From Flavobacteriales bacterium (GTDB lineage: Bacteria > Bacteroidota > Bacteroidia > Flavobacteriales_F > PHOS-HE28): a stretch of DNA of 64,000 nucleotides. The notes under the pieces were generated by a model. The model was not told the DNA's origin and did not search any database. It saw nothing but the letters and a program-made list of their open reading frames with translations. The translations under genes were made by a program, and so were the position numbers. Location of the stretch: NCBI GenBank assembly GCA_020635715.1, contig JACJZG010000011.1, positions 1 to 64,000 of the forward strand. The letters run 5' to 3'. Of this stretch, positions 8,751-20,100 are shown piece after piece. Every line of letters starts with the position of its first letter. Positions within the stretch are counted from its first letter, which is position 1.

Positions 8751-9737
8751 ATGCGTTCAGAGAAGGAACTCATACTGGCCACGAAGCCCTTCGCGCGGGA
8801 GGTCCGCTGGAAGAGCTGGTGGCACCTCTTCAGCACCGGGGTGGTGCTCGGAGGGGCCTACTTCGTCATTTTCTGGCCCACCACGCCGCTCTGGGCCAAA
8901 GTGGTCTGCAGCGTGCTGGCCGGGCTCACCATCGCCCGGATGTTCATCATCTACCACGACCACCAGCACAAGGCCATCCTGCAGGGGTCGAAGTTCGCCG
9001 ATGCGGTGATGACGCTCTGGGGCCTCTTCATCCTGGCGCCCACCAGCATCTGGAAGCGATCCCACGACCATCACCACAAGCACAACTCCAAGCTGTACAC
9101 CAGCAGCATCGGCTCCTACCCCATCGTGACCCGGGAGAAGTACCTGTCCATGGGCCGTGGGGAGCGTGCCGTGTACAACTTCACCCGGCATCCGCTCACC
9201 ATCGCCTTCGGCTACCTGTTCGTGTTCATCTACGGCATGTGCGTGCGCAGCTACATGAACAATCCGGACAAGCACAAGGATTCCCTGCTGGCGCTGATCC
9301 TGCACGTGGTGATGGGTACGGCCATCGTGCTCCTGCTGGGCTGGACGGCCTTCTGGCTCGGCTTCGTGGTGCCGGCCTTCATCGCGCTCGGCCTGGGCGC
9401 CTACCTGTTCTACGCGCAGCACAACTTCCCCACGGCCACCTTTGCGGACAAGGACGGGTGGAGCTACGTGAACGCGGCCCTGGGCAGCAGCAGCTACATG
9501 AAGATGAGCCAGGTGATGCACTGGTTCACCGGGAACATCGGTTATCACCACATCCACCACCTCAACGCACGGATCCCCTTCTACCGGCTGCCGGAGGCCT
9601 TCGAGGCCATACCCGAGCTGCAGGAGGCGAAGACCACCTCGCTGATGCCGGGAGAGATCGTGCGTTGCCTGCGCCTGAAGGTGTGGGACCCCCAATTGGG
9701 CCGCATGATCGGCCGGCGGGAGCTGACCACCGGCTGA
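8751..9737 (+). CDS. Membrane fatty acid desaturase
   Basis: A 328-residue integral membrane di-iron desaturase/hydroxylase. It has the three histidine boxes in order: HDHQH (near residue 70), HDHHHKH (near 106) and, in the C-terminal half, HHIHH (in GYHHIHHLN), with an extra 'YAQHNFP' His. Hydrophobic helices flank the boxes. A GTG at 8748, touching the stop of the acyltransferase, is an alternative start; ATG 8751 is preferred. It is last in the operon, followed by a strong hairpin at 9746-9767. Its pairing with an acyltransferase suggests a role in membrane lipid composition. The exact substrate cannot be read from sequence. Confidence 0.88.
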   Translation: MRSEKELILATKPFAREVRWKSWWHLFSTGVVLGGAYFVIFWPTTPLWAKVVCSVLAGLTIARMFIIYHDHQHKAILQGSKFADAVMTLWGLFILAPTSIWKRSHDHHHKHNSKLYTSSIGSYPIVTREKYLSMGRGERAVYNFTRHPLTIAFGYLFVFIYGMCVRSYMNNPDKHKDSLLALILHVVMGTAIVLLLGWTAFWLGFVVPAFIALGLGAYLFYAQHNFPTATFADKDGWSYVNAALGSSSYMKMSQVMHWFTGNIGYHHIHHLNARIPFYRLPEAFEAIPELQEAKTTSLMPGEIVRCLRLKVWDPQLGRMIGRRELTTG

Positions 9738-9745
9738 AACACGAA

Positions 9746-9767
9746 AGCCCCGGCCAAGGCCGGGGCT
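9746..9767. terminator. Bidirectional hairpin terminator
   Basis: A perfect 10-bp stem (AGCCCCGGCC / GGCCGGGGCT) with a 2-nt loop lies 8 bp after the desaturase stop, between convergent genes. Short A and T stretches flank it, but there is no long U tract, so efficiency is uncertain. Confidence 0.65.
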
Positions 9768-9787
9768 TCACGTGAGCAGGGTCCCGA

Positions 9788-9958
9788 TCAGTTCAGGACC
9801 AGTTCGATGTTCCCCACCACGGGGTGTTTCTCCACTTTCAGTGAGCGGCTGTAGCTCAGGATGTTCCGGATCGAGGAGGAGCGCGGTCCGGGTTGGAGGT
9901 CGAAGGTGTGGCGGGGGGTGCGGCGCATGGAACGACCGCTGCGGGTAATGTGGGTCAT
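9788..9958 (-). CDS. Small conserved-looking basic protein
   Basis: A 56-residue basic protein (start ATG at 9958; the open frame upstream of it does not look coding). The C-terminal half, SSSIRNILSYSRSLKVEKHP followed by a hydrophobic end (VVGNIELVLN), resembles short Bacteroidota proteins of the form 'I..IL.YS.AL.V......IEL.LN' that I have no name for. It is converging with the desaturase and lies downstream of the sigma factor terminator, so it must have its own promoter if expressed. Confidence 0.45.
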   Translation of the reverse strand: MTHITRSGRSMRRTPRHTFDLQPGPRSSSIRNILSYSRSLKVEKHPVVGNIELVLN

Positions 9959-10026
9959 GCAGTGATGGTTTTCATCCGTGTTCCGCCATTGAACGACCAC
10001 TCCCTGCCCCGTATTGCACGACCCTG

Positions 10027-10059
10027 AAAAAAAGAGCGCCGGCTTACGGGCCGGCGCTC
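10027..10059 (-). terminator. Rho-independent terminator of the sigma factor gene
   Basis: A 10-bp GC-rich stem (GAGCGCCGGC / GCCGGCGCTC, 10034-10059) with a TTACGG loop is followed on the minus strand by seven consecutive T residues (A-run 10027-10033 on the plus strand), 25 bp after the sigma gene stop. Confidence 0.85.
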
Positions 10060-10083
10060 GTGGACGATCCACCTGCGGTGCTC

Positions 10084-10671
10084 CTAGGCGCGCTCCAAGT
10101 GGATGTCGTGCTTCTTGATCAGCTTGCGCATGTTGATGAGCGCGTAGCGCATGCGGCCGAGGGCCGTGTTGATGCTGACGTCCGTGTGGGCGGCGATCTC
10201 CTTGAAGCTCATGCCCAGGTAGGTGCGCATCACCACCACCTCGCGCTGCTCCTCGGGCAGGTGGTCGATCAACTTGCGCACGTCCGCGTCGATCTGAACG
10301 TCCACCATGCGCTGCTCCACGTTGCGGTCCGGCTGGGCCACCGTGGCGAACACATCATGGTCGTCGTTGCTCCGGACCAGGGGCATCTTCTTCTGCCGCC
10401 GGAAATGATCGATCACCAGGTTGTGCGCGATGCGCATGACCCAGGGAAGGAACTTGCCCTCCTCGTTGTACTTGCCGGTCTTGAGCGTGTGCACCACCTT
10501 GATGAAGGTCTCCTGGAAGAGGTCCTCCGTGACCTCCCGGTCCTTCACCATGAGGTAGATGTGGCTCCACACCTTGCGCTTGTGGCGGGTGAGGAGGATC
10601 TCGAACGCATGCTCGTTACCGTCCAGATAATGACGTACGAGCTCCTGGTCTGTGAGCACCTTTGATAGCAT
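10084..10671 (-). CDS. RNA polymerase ECF-type sigma-70 factor
   Basis: A 195-residue sigma factor with regions 2 and 4 only. Region 2 includes EDLFQETFIKVVHTL and the core-binding/-10-reading segment FLPWVMRIAHNLVIDHFRR; region 4 carries the helix-turn-helix GMSFKEIAAHTDVSINTALGR. This is the constitutively conserved Bacteroidota ECF type annotated as RpoE-like and close in pattern to sigma factors that have no neighbouring anti-sigma gene; none is seen here. It is divergent from uvrA across a 214-bp gap and ends at a strong terminator. Confidence 0.88.
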   Translation of the reverse strand: MLSKVLTDQELVRHYLDGNEHAFEILLTRHKRKVWSHIYLMVKDREVTEDLFQETFIKVVHTLKTGKYNEEGKFLPWVMRIAHNLVIDHFRRQKKMPLVRSNDDHDVFATVAQPDRNVEQRMVDVQIDADVRKLIDHLPEEQREVVVMRTYLGMSFKEIAAHTDVSINTALGRMRYALINMRKLIKKHDIHLERA

Positions 10672-10885
10672 GGCCTTCCCTTTTGGTCCGTAAAGCGGAT
10701 CGTGTTCCGAGGGTAGAGGTCTATGCTATGCGGTGCGTTTTGATGGGCGGACGGGGTCCGCGGGTTCGAGGTATGGACGTTCCCTGGGTCGTTAACGTTG
10801 CCTTGGAGGCCGATGTTGTGCCGGGCATGAAATTTCCCGGGAACAGTTCCAAAGATAGTGCGGGCGGCCAGGGCCGCGCAAGCCG

Positions 10886-13755
10886 ATGCCTAACTTCGCG
10901 CCGCCTTTGCCTGACCGTGTGAACACCCCGAACGCCGCCGGCACCGCCGAGCGACCGGCCCGCGTGGGCGACCGCCGCCTGATCCGCGTCCAGGGCGCCC
11001 GGGTGCACAACCTGAAGAACATCGATGTCGACATCCCACGGGGAAAGCTCGTGGTGGTGACCGGCCTCAGCGGCAGCGGCAAGAGCAGCCTGGCCTTCGA
11101 CACCCTCTACGCGGAGGGGCAGCGCCGCTACGTCGAGAGCCTCTCCAGCTACGCCCGGCAGTTCATGGGACGGCTGGAGAAGCCCGATGTGGACCGCATC
11201 CTGGGCATCAGCCCGGCCATCGCCATCGAGCAGAAGGTGATGACCAGCAACCCGCGGAGCACCGTGGGCACCAGCACCGAGGTCTACGACCACCTGAAGC
11301 TGCTCTTCGCCCGGGTGGGACGCACCTTCTCCCCCGTCAGCGGCAAGGAGGTGAAGCGCCACACCGTGGAGGACGTGGTGGAAGGGTTCCGGTCCTTCCC
11401 CGCCGACAGTGCGGTGCTGGTGATGGCCCCGGTGCACGTGCCCGAAGGCCGTGATGTGGCCACCCACCTCGACGTGCTCCAGCAGCAGGGCTTCGCCCGG
11501 GTGCATGACGGGGACACCGTGCTCCGCATCGACGAATTGCTGGAAGGTGGCGAACTGCCCGATGGTCCGCTGCACCTGGTGGTGGACCGCCTCCGTGCCA
11601 CGCCGGACGATGAGGAGACGGAGAGCCGGCTCGCCGATTCCGCGGAGGCCGCCTTCTTCGAGGGGCTGGGCGAACTGGTACTGCTGGGCGAGGACGCGAA
11701 GGGCAAACCCCGTTCCTTGACGTTCAGCGACCGATTTGAAAAGGACGGGATCTCGTTCGAGGAACCCTCGCCCAACCTGTTCAGCTTCAACGACCCCGTG
11801 GGCGCCTGCCCCCGCTGCGAAGGCTACGGGTCCGTCATCGGCATCGACCCGGACCTGGTGGTGCCTGACAAGGGCCTGAGCGTGTACGACGATTGCGTCG
11901 CTCCCTGGCGGGGTGAGAAGCTCTCGGAGTGGAAGGACAGTTCATCAGCGGTGCGGAAGGGCACGACTTCCCCATCCACCGCCCCTACCGCGACCTGACC
12001 CCGGAACAACGTGACCTGCTCTGGAAAGGGGCCCGCGGCCTGAAGGGGATCGACCGCTTCTTCAAGTACGTGGAGGAGAAGAGCTACAAGATCCAGTACC
12101 GCGTGCTGGCGAGCCGCTACCGGGGCAAGACCACCTGTCCGGACTGCGGCGGAGGGCGCCTCCGGCCCGAGGCAGGGTATGTGAAGGTCGCCGGTACCGC
12201 GATCACCGAACTGGTGCACCTGCCCATTGACCGGTGCCTGGACTTCTTCGAGCAGCTTTCCCTGGACGAGCACGATGCCCGGATCGCGGACCGCCTGCTG
12301 AAGGAGGTCCGGAACCGCCTGCGCTACCTGGTGGACGTGGGCGTGGGCTACCTGACCCTGGACCGCCGCAGCAACACCCTGAGCGGCGGTGAGACCCAGC
12401 GCATCGACCTGGCCACCAGCCTGGGCAGCAGCCTGGTGGGCAGCATGTACATCCTGGACGAGCCCAGCATCGGCCTGCACCCCCGCGACACCCAACGCCT
12501 GATCGGCGTGCTGGAACGCCTGCGCGACCTGGGCAACACCGTGGTGGTGGTGGAGCACGAGGAGGAGATCATGCGCGCGGCCGACCACATCATCGACATG
12601 GGGCCGAAGGCCGGATCGCATGGTGGCGAGGTCGTCTTCACGGGCACGCATGCCGAACTGATGGAGGCCGACAGCCTCACGGCCAAGTACCTCACAGGCC
12701 GCCTGGAGATCCCGGTACCGAAGCAGCGCCGCAAGGTGAAGGACCGCATCGTGCTGAAGGGCGCGCGGGAGCACAACCTCAAGGGCATCGACGTCGCCTT
12801 CCCGCTGAACATGCTCACGGTGGTGAGCGGCGTGAGCGGATCCGGCAAGACCACCCTGGTGAAGCGCATCCTGTACCCCGCCCTGCGCCGGGAGCTGGAG
12901 GGCTTCAGCGAACGTCCCGGTGAGCATGGCGGCCTGGAGGGCGACCTGAAGCGCATCGCCGCGGTGGAACTCGTGGACCAGAACCCGATCGGGCGCTCGT
13001 CGCGGAGCAATCCGGTGACCTACGTGAAGGCCTACGACGATATCCGCCAGCTGTACAGCGACCAGGAGCTGGCCAAGGTGCGCGGCTACAAGCCCAGCTA
13101 CTTCTCCTTCAACGTGGACGGCGGGCGCTGCGAGGTGTGCCAGGGCGAGGGCCAGGTGCACATCGAAATGCAGTTCATGGCCGACATCAGCCTGCGTTGC
13201 GATGCCTGCCACGGACGGCGGTTCAAGGAGGAGATCCTGGACGTCAAGTTCGCGGGCCTGGACATCGCCGAACTGCTGGACCTGACCGTGGACGATGCCC
13301 TGGAGCTCTTCCGGCAGCATGCCGATGACCAGACCGCTTGCCGGCGCATCGTGCAGAAACTGGAGCCCCTGAGCAACACGGGCCTGGGCTATGTGAAGCT
13401 GGGGCAGAGCAGCAGCACGCTGTCCGGTGGCGAAGCCCAGCGCATCAAGCTCTCCTCCTTCCTGACCAAGGGCCAGGACGAGAAGCCCACGCTCTTCATC
13501 TTCGACGAACCCACCACCGGGCTCCACTTCCACGACATCGCCAAGTTGCTCACCTCCTTCGACATGCTCATCGCCAATGGCCACAGCGTGTTGGTGATCG
13601 AACACAACACGGAGGTCATCCGGCGCGCCGATCACATCATCGACCTGGGTCCCGAAGGCGGCGATGGTGGAGGGTCGGTGGTGTACGAAGGCACCCCGGA
13701 AGGGCTGCTGGCCGCGAGCGGATCGTTCACCGGAGAGTACCTGCGCAGCCTTTAG
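10886..13755 (+). CDS. uvrA: Excinuclease ABC subunit A, split by a one-base deletion
   Basis: UvrA, the damage-scanning ATPase of nucleotide excision repair. Part one (10886 to about 11940) has the first Walker A (GLSGSGKSS), the SLSSYARQF block and the zinc-module start CPRCEGYG. The frame then shifts: after EKLSEWK one base is missing at about 11937-11941 (AAGGACAG should read AAG GAN CAG), and part two begins QFISGAEGHDFPIHRPY. Part two carries CPDCGGGRL, the ABC signature NTLSGGETQRI, Walker B (YILDEPSIGLHPRD), the second Walker A (GVSGSGKTT), the CEVCQGEG zinc module and the second signature STLSGGEAQRIKL. Corrected length is about 956 residues, normal for UvrA. A sequence error is much more likely than a true pseudogene. 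The stop overlaps the stop of the convergent gene. Confidence 0.92.
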
Positions 13756-16700
13756 CGCAACAAGGTCAGATGGCCCTTCAAGGTGGTCATCGGCTCCTCG
13801 CTACAGAAGTCCTTGAAGTCGATGATGTAGTAATAGGTCCCATCCGGCACGGGAGCTGAGCGAGCGTTGGCCGCTCCACCATTCCACCCGTTGCCCTGGT
13901 TGCTGGACTCGAACATCTTGAGACCCCACCGATCGTAGATGGTCATGTGGAAATTGTCGATGCCCTCGCCCACGATGGCGAACTCATCGTTCTGTTGATC
14001 GTTGTTCGGCGTGAACACGTTCGGCACAAAACCCTCTCCCCTGTCGGTCGGAAGCTCGACCACACGCACGGAGCCCGTGACCGGACATCCATAAGCGTCG
14101 ATCCCCGTGAACGCGTAATCTCCTCCCGTGTTCACGGAGAGCGGGTTCGCGTCCTGACCGTTCGCCCAGGTGATGTTGGTGATCGCGAAGGCCGGTGTTA
14201 TGGCGATGGCCTTTCCACCACAGGTGTACTGATCGGGCGTGAGCGGTGGGGCTGGTGCGAAGATCACCTGCACGGTGTCCGTGGCTGCACAGGCGCCGTC
14301 CGTAACGGTCACCCAATATTGCCCTACTGTGTTGACCTCGATGGTGCGTTGGGAGGACCCGGTGGACCATGCATAGGAGTCGAAACCAAGACCTGCGTCC
14401 AGCGTGGCGGCGGAGCCATCGCACAGCGGCACGGGGGTCGGCAGGGTGTTATCGATGGCCGGGGTGGTGAAGACCACCGGTATGGTCGCTCGAGCGGTAT
14501 CGGCACAAATGGTATTCACCACTTGCAGACCCACCTGGTAGGTCCCTGGGCCATCGTAGGCATGTGTTGGTTCGAACGTCGTGGATGCCGATCCATCACC
14601 AAAGGTCCAATTGTACTGGTTCCCACCTTCGGAGTTGTTCGTAAGATCCAGGAAATACCCGTCACAGGAGCTCGTGGCGAGGGGTTCGAAATCGGCCAGG
14701 ATCACGTTCGGGTCGAAGACCTGAAGGGTTATGAAGGTGGTGTCCGCCAGGTTGCAAGCCCCGGGATCCACCCCGATCAAGGTGATCACATAGGTACCCA
14801 CCTCATCATAGCTCAAGGTGAGCTGTTGTCCCGTCTGGATCGGTGACCCATCGCCAAGATCCCACTGGAACTCCTGGGCCTGGCCTGTGGCGGTCAGGTT
14901 GAAGACGGCGGGAATGCACTGGCTGAGAGAATTGGCAGTGATGCTGGCCTGGACACCGGCGGTTTCGAAGTCGATCTTGAAGACCGCGATATCCCAGGAG
15001 ATCTGGTTGTTCGGCGCGTAGGCCCAGGGAGTGGATTGCATGCTCTGACCGCCGGAGCAGACCCCCTGATATACGAATCCGTTCTTGTCGAACCGGCTCG
15101 TTCCGCCATCAACGTGGCTCCCACCGTAATGGGTCCCGAAGAGTATCCCTGCGAGGTCCACATCGAACGAGGCCAGGTAAAAGGAGCCTGATGTCTGAAG
15201 CGCATCCGCCGTGAGCGGCAGATCACCGCTGGCCGCGTAGCCCGACATGTAAACGTGATCGCAAACGTCGACGAGGAAGGCCACTGGCGCCACGTTGCCT
15301 GGGATCATGGTGGTCACCAGTCGTTCGGATAGGTCCGTGGTGAACTTGGCGAGGTAGTTGTTCCCGTTGTCGAGTTCGCCATAGGTGCCTTCCGGGTACA
15401 CGGGTACCGCACCACCCGTCTGGCCGTAGATCCATACGTTGTCCTCACTATCCAGATCGATGAAATAGCCACGATCGTAGTCAGCGGTGCCGAAGTAGGT
15501 GCCCGCCACCAACACGTTCAGGTCAGCAGCGAACCGCAGGACATACGCATCCGTAGCTCCGCCTTGGAAGCTGGCCATATAACCACCGGCCGGCATGTTG
15601 AAGCCAGAGCCTTCGGTATGCCCGACCACGAACACGTCCCCGTTGGCGGCGATCCTGATGCCCAAGGCAGCATCGTCCTGCGACCCACCGATGAAGGTGG
15701 AGGCCAGCAGGTTCGAGCAAGTGGGGTCAAGCTTGAAGATGACCCCATCCTGTCCACCGCCCGCCGTGGATTGTACCGCGCCATCGATCACCGGGAAGTC
15801 AGCTGAGCTGGAGAAACTGGCCACGAGTATGTTGCCCACCTGATCCACGAACACCTCTCCGCGGTATGCCTCGCCATAATTCCCAGCCATGTTGTTCGTA
15901 CCATCCTCGCCTGAACCGCCCACATAGGTTGAGCCGATGATGGATCCTCCGTCTAGAGAGAAATGCACCACCACGATATCCTGCCCGTTCTGGGTGGCGT
16001 CGAAGGCATTGGAGGAGACCGGGAAATCGGGTGAATTGGTCGATCCAAGCACGATGAGCTCCCCTGCGGCGTTCGTGATGAGGCTGTGCGGGTTCTCCCC
16101 GCTATTGCCCCCGAGGTAGCTGGCCCATAGGAGCTCACTGGAGTTCGGCGTGTACTTGCTCAAGGACATGTCGGTCCCTCCACCGCCGAAGGAGGCTTGG
16201 AAAGTGCCCATCGTTGCGGGGTAATTGCTGCCGAAGTCCCGACCTGCTGAGAACATGTTCCCAAAGTCGTCGAACGCTGCGCAGTGCCCATACACACTGG
16301 ACCCTGTGGCACCCGAATAAGTGGCCCCCACCAGCAACGGGTCGATGACGATCGGTCGTGTCCGGTCCACCCCGTTCGGGAAATCGAATCCGACGACATC
16401 ACCGGATAACGTGAAGACACACTTCAGTGCTCCGCCACGATCATCACCATAGAAGGCCACCGGTGCCTGCTCAGTGAGCTCCCCCACGGAGGTACGCATC
16501 ACCAGCAGCCCTTCGTCATTGATCGCCAGTTCGTCCAGGCCTTCGTAGCGCATTCGCACGGCACGATGGTCGGCACCCGGAGCCATGAGCACATCATACT
16601 TGAAAGCGCCCTGTTCCGACTTCAGCACCACATCCACGCCTGGCCAGACCTCCTGTTTCAGGACCTGACCATAGAGCCCGACATGGGAGCGCCATTGGGC

Positions 16701-17078
16701 GGGATCATTGCCCAGGAAATAGTTGTGATAGGCTTTGGACCGGTCCATGCCCGTGGTGGTGGAACCGGTGGCCGGATCCACGAAACGCATGCGCCAGGCA
16801 TGGCCGCGGAAGGTCAACGTGTCCCGGACAGCCTTCGGGTACTCCATGAAGTCATGCATCACCTCGTGTGCGCGCTGCTCATACATGCTCCAGGTCCAGC
16901 CGTCGCGTTCAATGAACAAGGTGGCTCCGCTCGCACCGGACCGGAAGAGGACCGGTGCCGGCCACTGCCCGGCGTTCTCGATGAACGTGGGCGGGGTGCG
17001 CTGCTCGCTGTGATCATCGTCATGCGCGATCGCGGGAGATGAGAGCACCATCAGTGCTGAGAGGCCTATGAACTTCAT
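13752..17078 (-). CDS. DUF7948/SBBP/PKD T9SS type B protein, copy 1
   Basis: A large secreted protein (about 1,108 residues). The ATG at 17078 begins a standard signal peptide (MKFIGLSALMVLSSPAIA), matching the start of its tandem paralogue; an ATG at 17111 is less likely. Order of parts: DUF7948 N-terminal domain (from 'PPTFIENAGQWPAPVLFRS' to 'RPIVIDPLLVG', about 20-250), SBBP-type beta-propeller repeats (units like WASYLGGNSGEN and STYVGGSGEDG, about 255-700), two PKD-like domains ('FQWDLGDGSPIQTG' and 'YNWTFGDGSAS'), and a T9SS type B C-terminal domain (FVPNVFTPNNDQQNDEF ... IYDRWGLKMFES ... HLTLLR). Probably a cell-surface or released propeller protein. Substrate unknown. Its stop overlaps that of uvrA. 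Confidence 0.87.
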   Translation of the reverse strand: MKFIGLSALMVLSSPAIAHDDDHSEQRTPPTFIENAGQWPAPVLFRSGASGATLFIERDGWTWSMYEQRAHEVMHDFMEYPKAVRDTLTFRGHAWRMRFVDPATGSTTTGMDRSKAYHNYFLGNDPAQWRSHVGLYGQVLKQEVWPGVDVVLKSEQGAFKYDVLMAPGADHRAVRMRYEGLDELAINDEGLLVMRTSVGELTEQAPVAFYGDDRGGALKCVFTLSGDVVGFDFPNGVDRTRPIVIDPLLVGATYSGATGSSVYGHCAAFDDFGNMFSAGRDFGSNYPATMGTFQASFGGGGTDMSLSKYTPNSSELLWASYLGGNSGENPHSLITNAAGELIVLGSTNSPDFPVSSNAFDATQNGQDIVVVHFSLDGGSIIGSTYVGGSGEDGTNNMAGNYGEAYRGEVFVDQVGNILVASFSSSADFPVIDGAVQSTAGGGQDGVIFKLDPTCSNLLASTFIGGSQDDAALGIRIAANGDVFVVGHTEGSGFNMPAGGYMASFQGGATDAYVLRFAADLNVLVAGTYFGTADYDRGYFIDLDSEDNVWIYGQTGGAVPVYPEGTYGELDNGNNYLAKFTTDLSERLVTTMIPGNVAPVAFLVDVCDHVYMSGYAASGDLPLTADALQTSGSFYLASFDVDLAGILFGTHYGGSHVDGGTSRFDKNGFVYQGVCSGGQSMQSTPWAYAPNNQISWDIAVFKIDFETAGVQASITANSLSQCIPAVFNLTATGQAQEFQWDLGDGSPIQTGQQLTLSYDEVGTYVITLIGVDPGACNLADTTFITLQVFDPNVILADFEPLATSSCDGYFLDLTNNSEGGNQYNWTFGDGSASTTFEPTHAYDGPGTYQVGLQVVNTICADTARATIPVVFTTPAIDNTLPTPVPLCDGSAATLDAGLGFDSYAWSTGSSQRTIEVNTVGQYWVTVTDGACAATDTVQVIFAPAPPLTPDQYTCGGKAIAITPAFAITNITWANGQDANPLSVNTGGDYAFTGIDAYGCPVTGSVRVVELPTDRGEGFVPNVFTPNNDQQNDEFAIVGEGIDNFHMTIYDRWGLKMFESSNQGNGWNGGAANARSAPVPDGTYYYIIDFKDFCSEEPMTTLKGHLTLLR

Positions 17079-17124
17079 GCTGTTCGGTTCCATGTTCCTT
17101 CGGTCGTTCATACTGTCCGTTCGT

Positions 17125-20100
17125 TCAACGCACCACGGTGACGTGGCCTATCCGTGAGAATTGTTCGGTGCCGGTACACATGCCTGTGTAGTTCAACACG
17201 TAAACATAAAGGTCGTTCGGAGCGGGCCCGCCGTTGAAGGTGCCATCCCACGGCATGGACTTCGAAGCGGAATAGAAGATCCGCTCTCCCCACCGGTCGT
17301 AGATCGTCACATCCAGCTCCTTCTCGCCATATCCGGCGAAGCTGAAGGTATCGTTGATGCCATCGCCGTTCGGAGAGAAGGCATTGGGGATGTACATCCG
17401 GGTGTCATTGTCGTAGAGTTCCACCACCGCACTGTCGGCGTGGCTGCAACCGTAGCGGTCGATGACGATGAATTCCAGATGACCATCCTCACCGGGCAGG
17501 GTGACGGTCCGTGACGTCCTTCCATCCGCCCACAGATAGGCCTGTGCATCATCCAACGGGATGCTCACTTCCACCGCCTGCCCGGGGCATGTCCGCTCCA
17601 CCACCTCAAGGTCGTACGGAACAGGTGGCAGGACGGACACCGTGGCCGTTCCGAAACAACCCTCATCGTTCGTCACCTCGACATCAAAAGTACCCAGGAC
17701 GCTCACCTGGATGGATGATGTGGTCGCTCCGGTACTCCACAGGTACTGCCCGTCATACTGTCCGGCATCCAGCGTTACGAACTGCCACTCCGGACAGAGG
17801 ACCCGGTCCTCCAGGATGGGCTGGAACTCGATCGGGGCAACGTTGACGATGGTCGTGATGGTATCGCTCTGGCTGCAACCGGTGGGATCGTAGGCGATGA
17901 GCGTCACTTCATAGCTCCCTTCCGTGTCGAACACATGCACGATGGAATCAGCGGTGTAGACGGTACCATCGCTTATCTCCCAGATATGATCGAGGGGGTC
18001 CCCCGTGCTTGTGTTCACGGCATGGATGCGCATCTCCGTGCAATCCTCCGCCTGCTCCCAATCCAGCCCGGCGGCCACCGGTTGCTGCGCGCCAATGGTG
18101 ATGTTGAAGTAGGTGGTGTCGGCCAGGTTGCAGGCCAGGGAATCCATGGCGATCAATCGCACCACGTACTCACCGGGCTGGGTATACAGGTGACTGGGTT
18201 CAAAGACCTCGACAGCGGGGGATCCATCGCCGAAATCCCAGATCCAGGTATCGCCTGTGCTTTCGTTGGAGAAATCGACCTGGATGGGGGCACAGCCCGT
18301 GTTGATTGCCGAGGCCCCTGCAGCATTCACACCAGCCACTCCGAAATCGATCTTGAACACACCGATATCCCAACCGATGGACTGGTTCGTCGCATAAGCC
18401 CAAGACGTTGTCTGCAGGCTGCCCGTACCACTACAAACGCCTTGATAGACCACACCGTTCTTATCGAAACGGCTGGTGCCCCCATCCACGTGGCTGCCTC
18501 CGTAGTAGGTCCCGTAGATCTGCTGGGTCATCTCCGGCTCGAACACGGCCAGGTAGAAACTACCATCCTGGTAAAGCGCATCCGCCGAGAGTGGCAATCC
18601 GTCGGACGAATTGTAGCTGGACAGGTAGATGTTCCCGCAGACGTCCACCAGGAAGGCCACCGGCACCGCCCCACCAGGGCTCCCGTCCCAGCCGAGGGTG
18701 CCTCCCAGGGTGGTCGTAACAGGCATCGCGGTGAGGTCCGCCGTGAACTTGGCGATGAAAATGGGACCATTGGCCACGCCGTACGTGCCGGACGGAACAA
18801 TGGGCACCACACCTTCGGTCTGCCCGTAGATCCAGATATCATCGTTCAGGTCGGTATCGATGAAATAGGAGCGGTCGGACTCATTGGTACCGAAGAAGGA
18901 ACCGGCGGTCATACTGGATAGGTCAGCGGCAAGGCGCACAACGTAGCCATCCCTTTCTCCCCCCAGATAAGCTGGGGCCACGGTCCCCGCCGTCACCGGG
19001 AAGTCGCTGCTCTCGGTGCTGCCCGTGACCAGGAGTTCCCCACCTACAGCGATACGGACCCCGAGCGCATTATCATCCTGTGCACCTCCCAGGAAGGTGG
19101 CATAGAGCATGGTGCTGCATGTCGGGTCGATCACGAAGACCACCGCATCCTGTCCTCCACCAAGGGTGGGTTGCAGACAGCCGGAGGTGACCGGGAAGTC
19201 TTGGGAGGAAGAGCAGCTCGCCACGATGATGTTATTCGAGCCATCCAGGAAGATCTCTCCGCGATAGGCTTCCCCGTAGTTGGCGAACATATTGTTGTAG
19301 CCGTCCTCGCCCTGGCCACCGACGAACGAACTACCGACCAAGGATGCGCCATCCGCACTGAAGTGGGTGACGACGATATCCGTTCCGGCCAGCGTATTGT
19401 CCAACGCACCCGGGGTAACAGGGAAGTTCGCCGAGCTGGTGGTCCCCATGATGCACAATTCACCGTTGCTGTTGACGATCATGCTATGCGGGTTCTCGCC
19501 GGAGGAACCTCCCAGGTAGGAGGCCCATAACAACTCACTACCATCCGGGTTGTACTTGCTGAAGGACATGTCCGTACCCCCACCGCCCATGGTCACCTGG
19601 AAGGCACCGACCGTGGCCGGGTAGGTAGGTCCGAAGTTGCGGGCTCCGGTGTAGATGTTCTCAAAGTCATCGTAAGTGGCGCAGTGGCCATAGTTGGAAG
19701 ACCCTGTGGCCCCACTGAGCGTACTGGCGATCAGTACGGGGTCGATGGTGATGGGACGTGAGCGGTCAACCTCGGCACCAAGAACGAATCCAAGCACCGA
19801 ACCGTGGAGTCGGTAGCGGCACGTGACAGCCTCATGCGCACCATCACTGTAGAACGCCACCGGTGCCAGCTCCTTCACCTCACCCACCGATGTCTGGAGC
19901 ACCAGTTCACCGTCCACATTGATCGTCATTCCATCCGCTCCTTCATAAGCCATGGCCACCTGGGCAGGATCGGCACCTGGCGCCAGGAGCACATCATACT
20001 TCAGGTCGCCTCCCACCGTGCGGTATTCGACATCCACACCGGGCCAAACCCCCTTGTACCTTACCCCTTTGAAGGCGGGGACCCGGGACCGCCAGCGCCG

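Noticed and set aside
11925..11945. Programmed frameshift in uvrA
   Set aside because: No slippery sequence, and uvrA is not known to use one; a missing base is simpler.
11824..13635. A 603-codon open frame antisense to uvrA
   Set aside because: High-GC antisense shadow of a conserved gene; its translation is His/Ala/Gln-rich without any domain.
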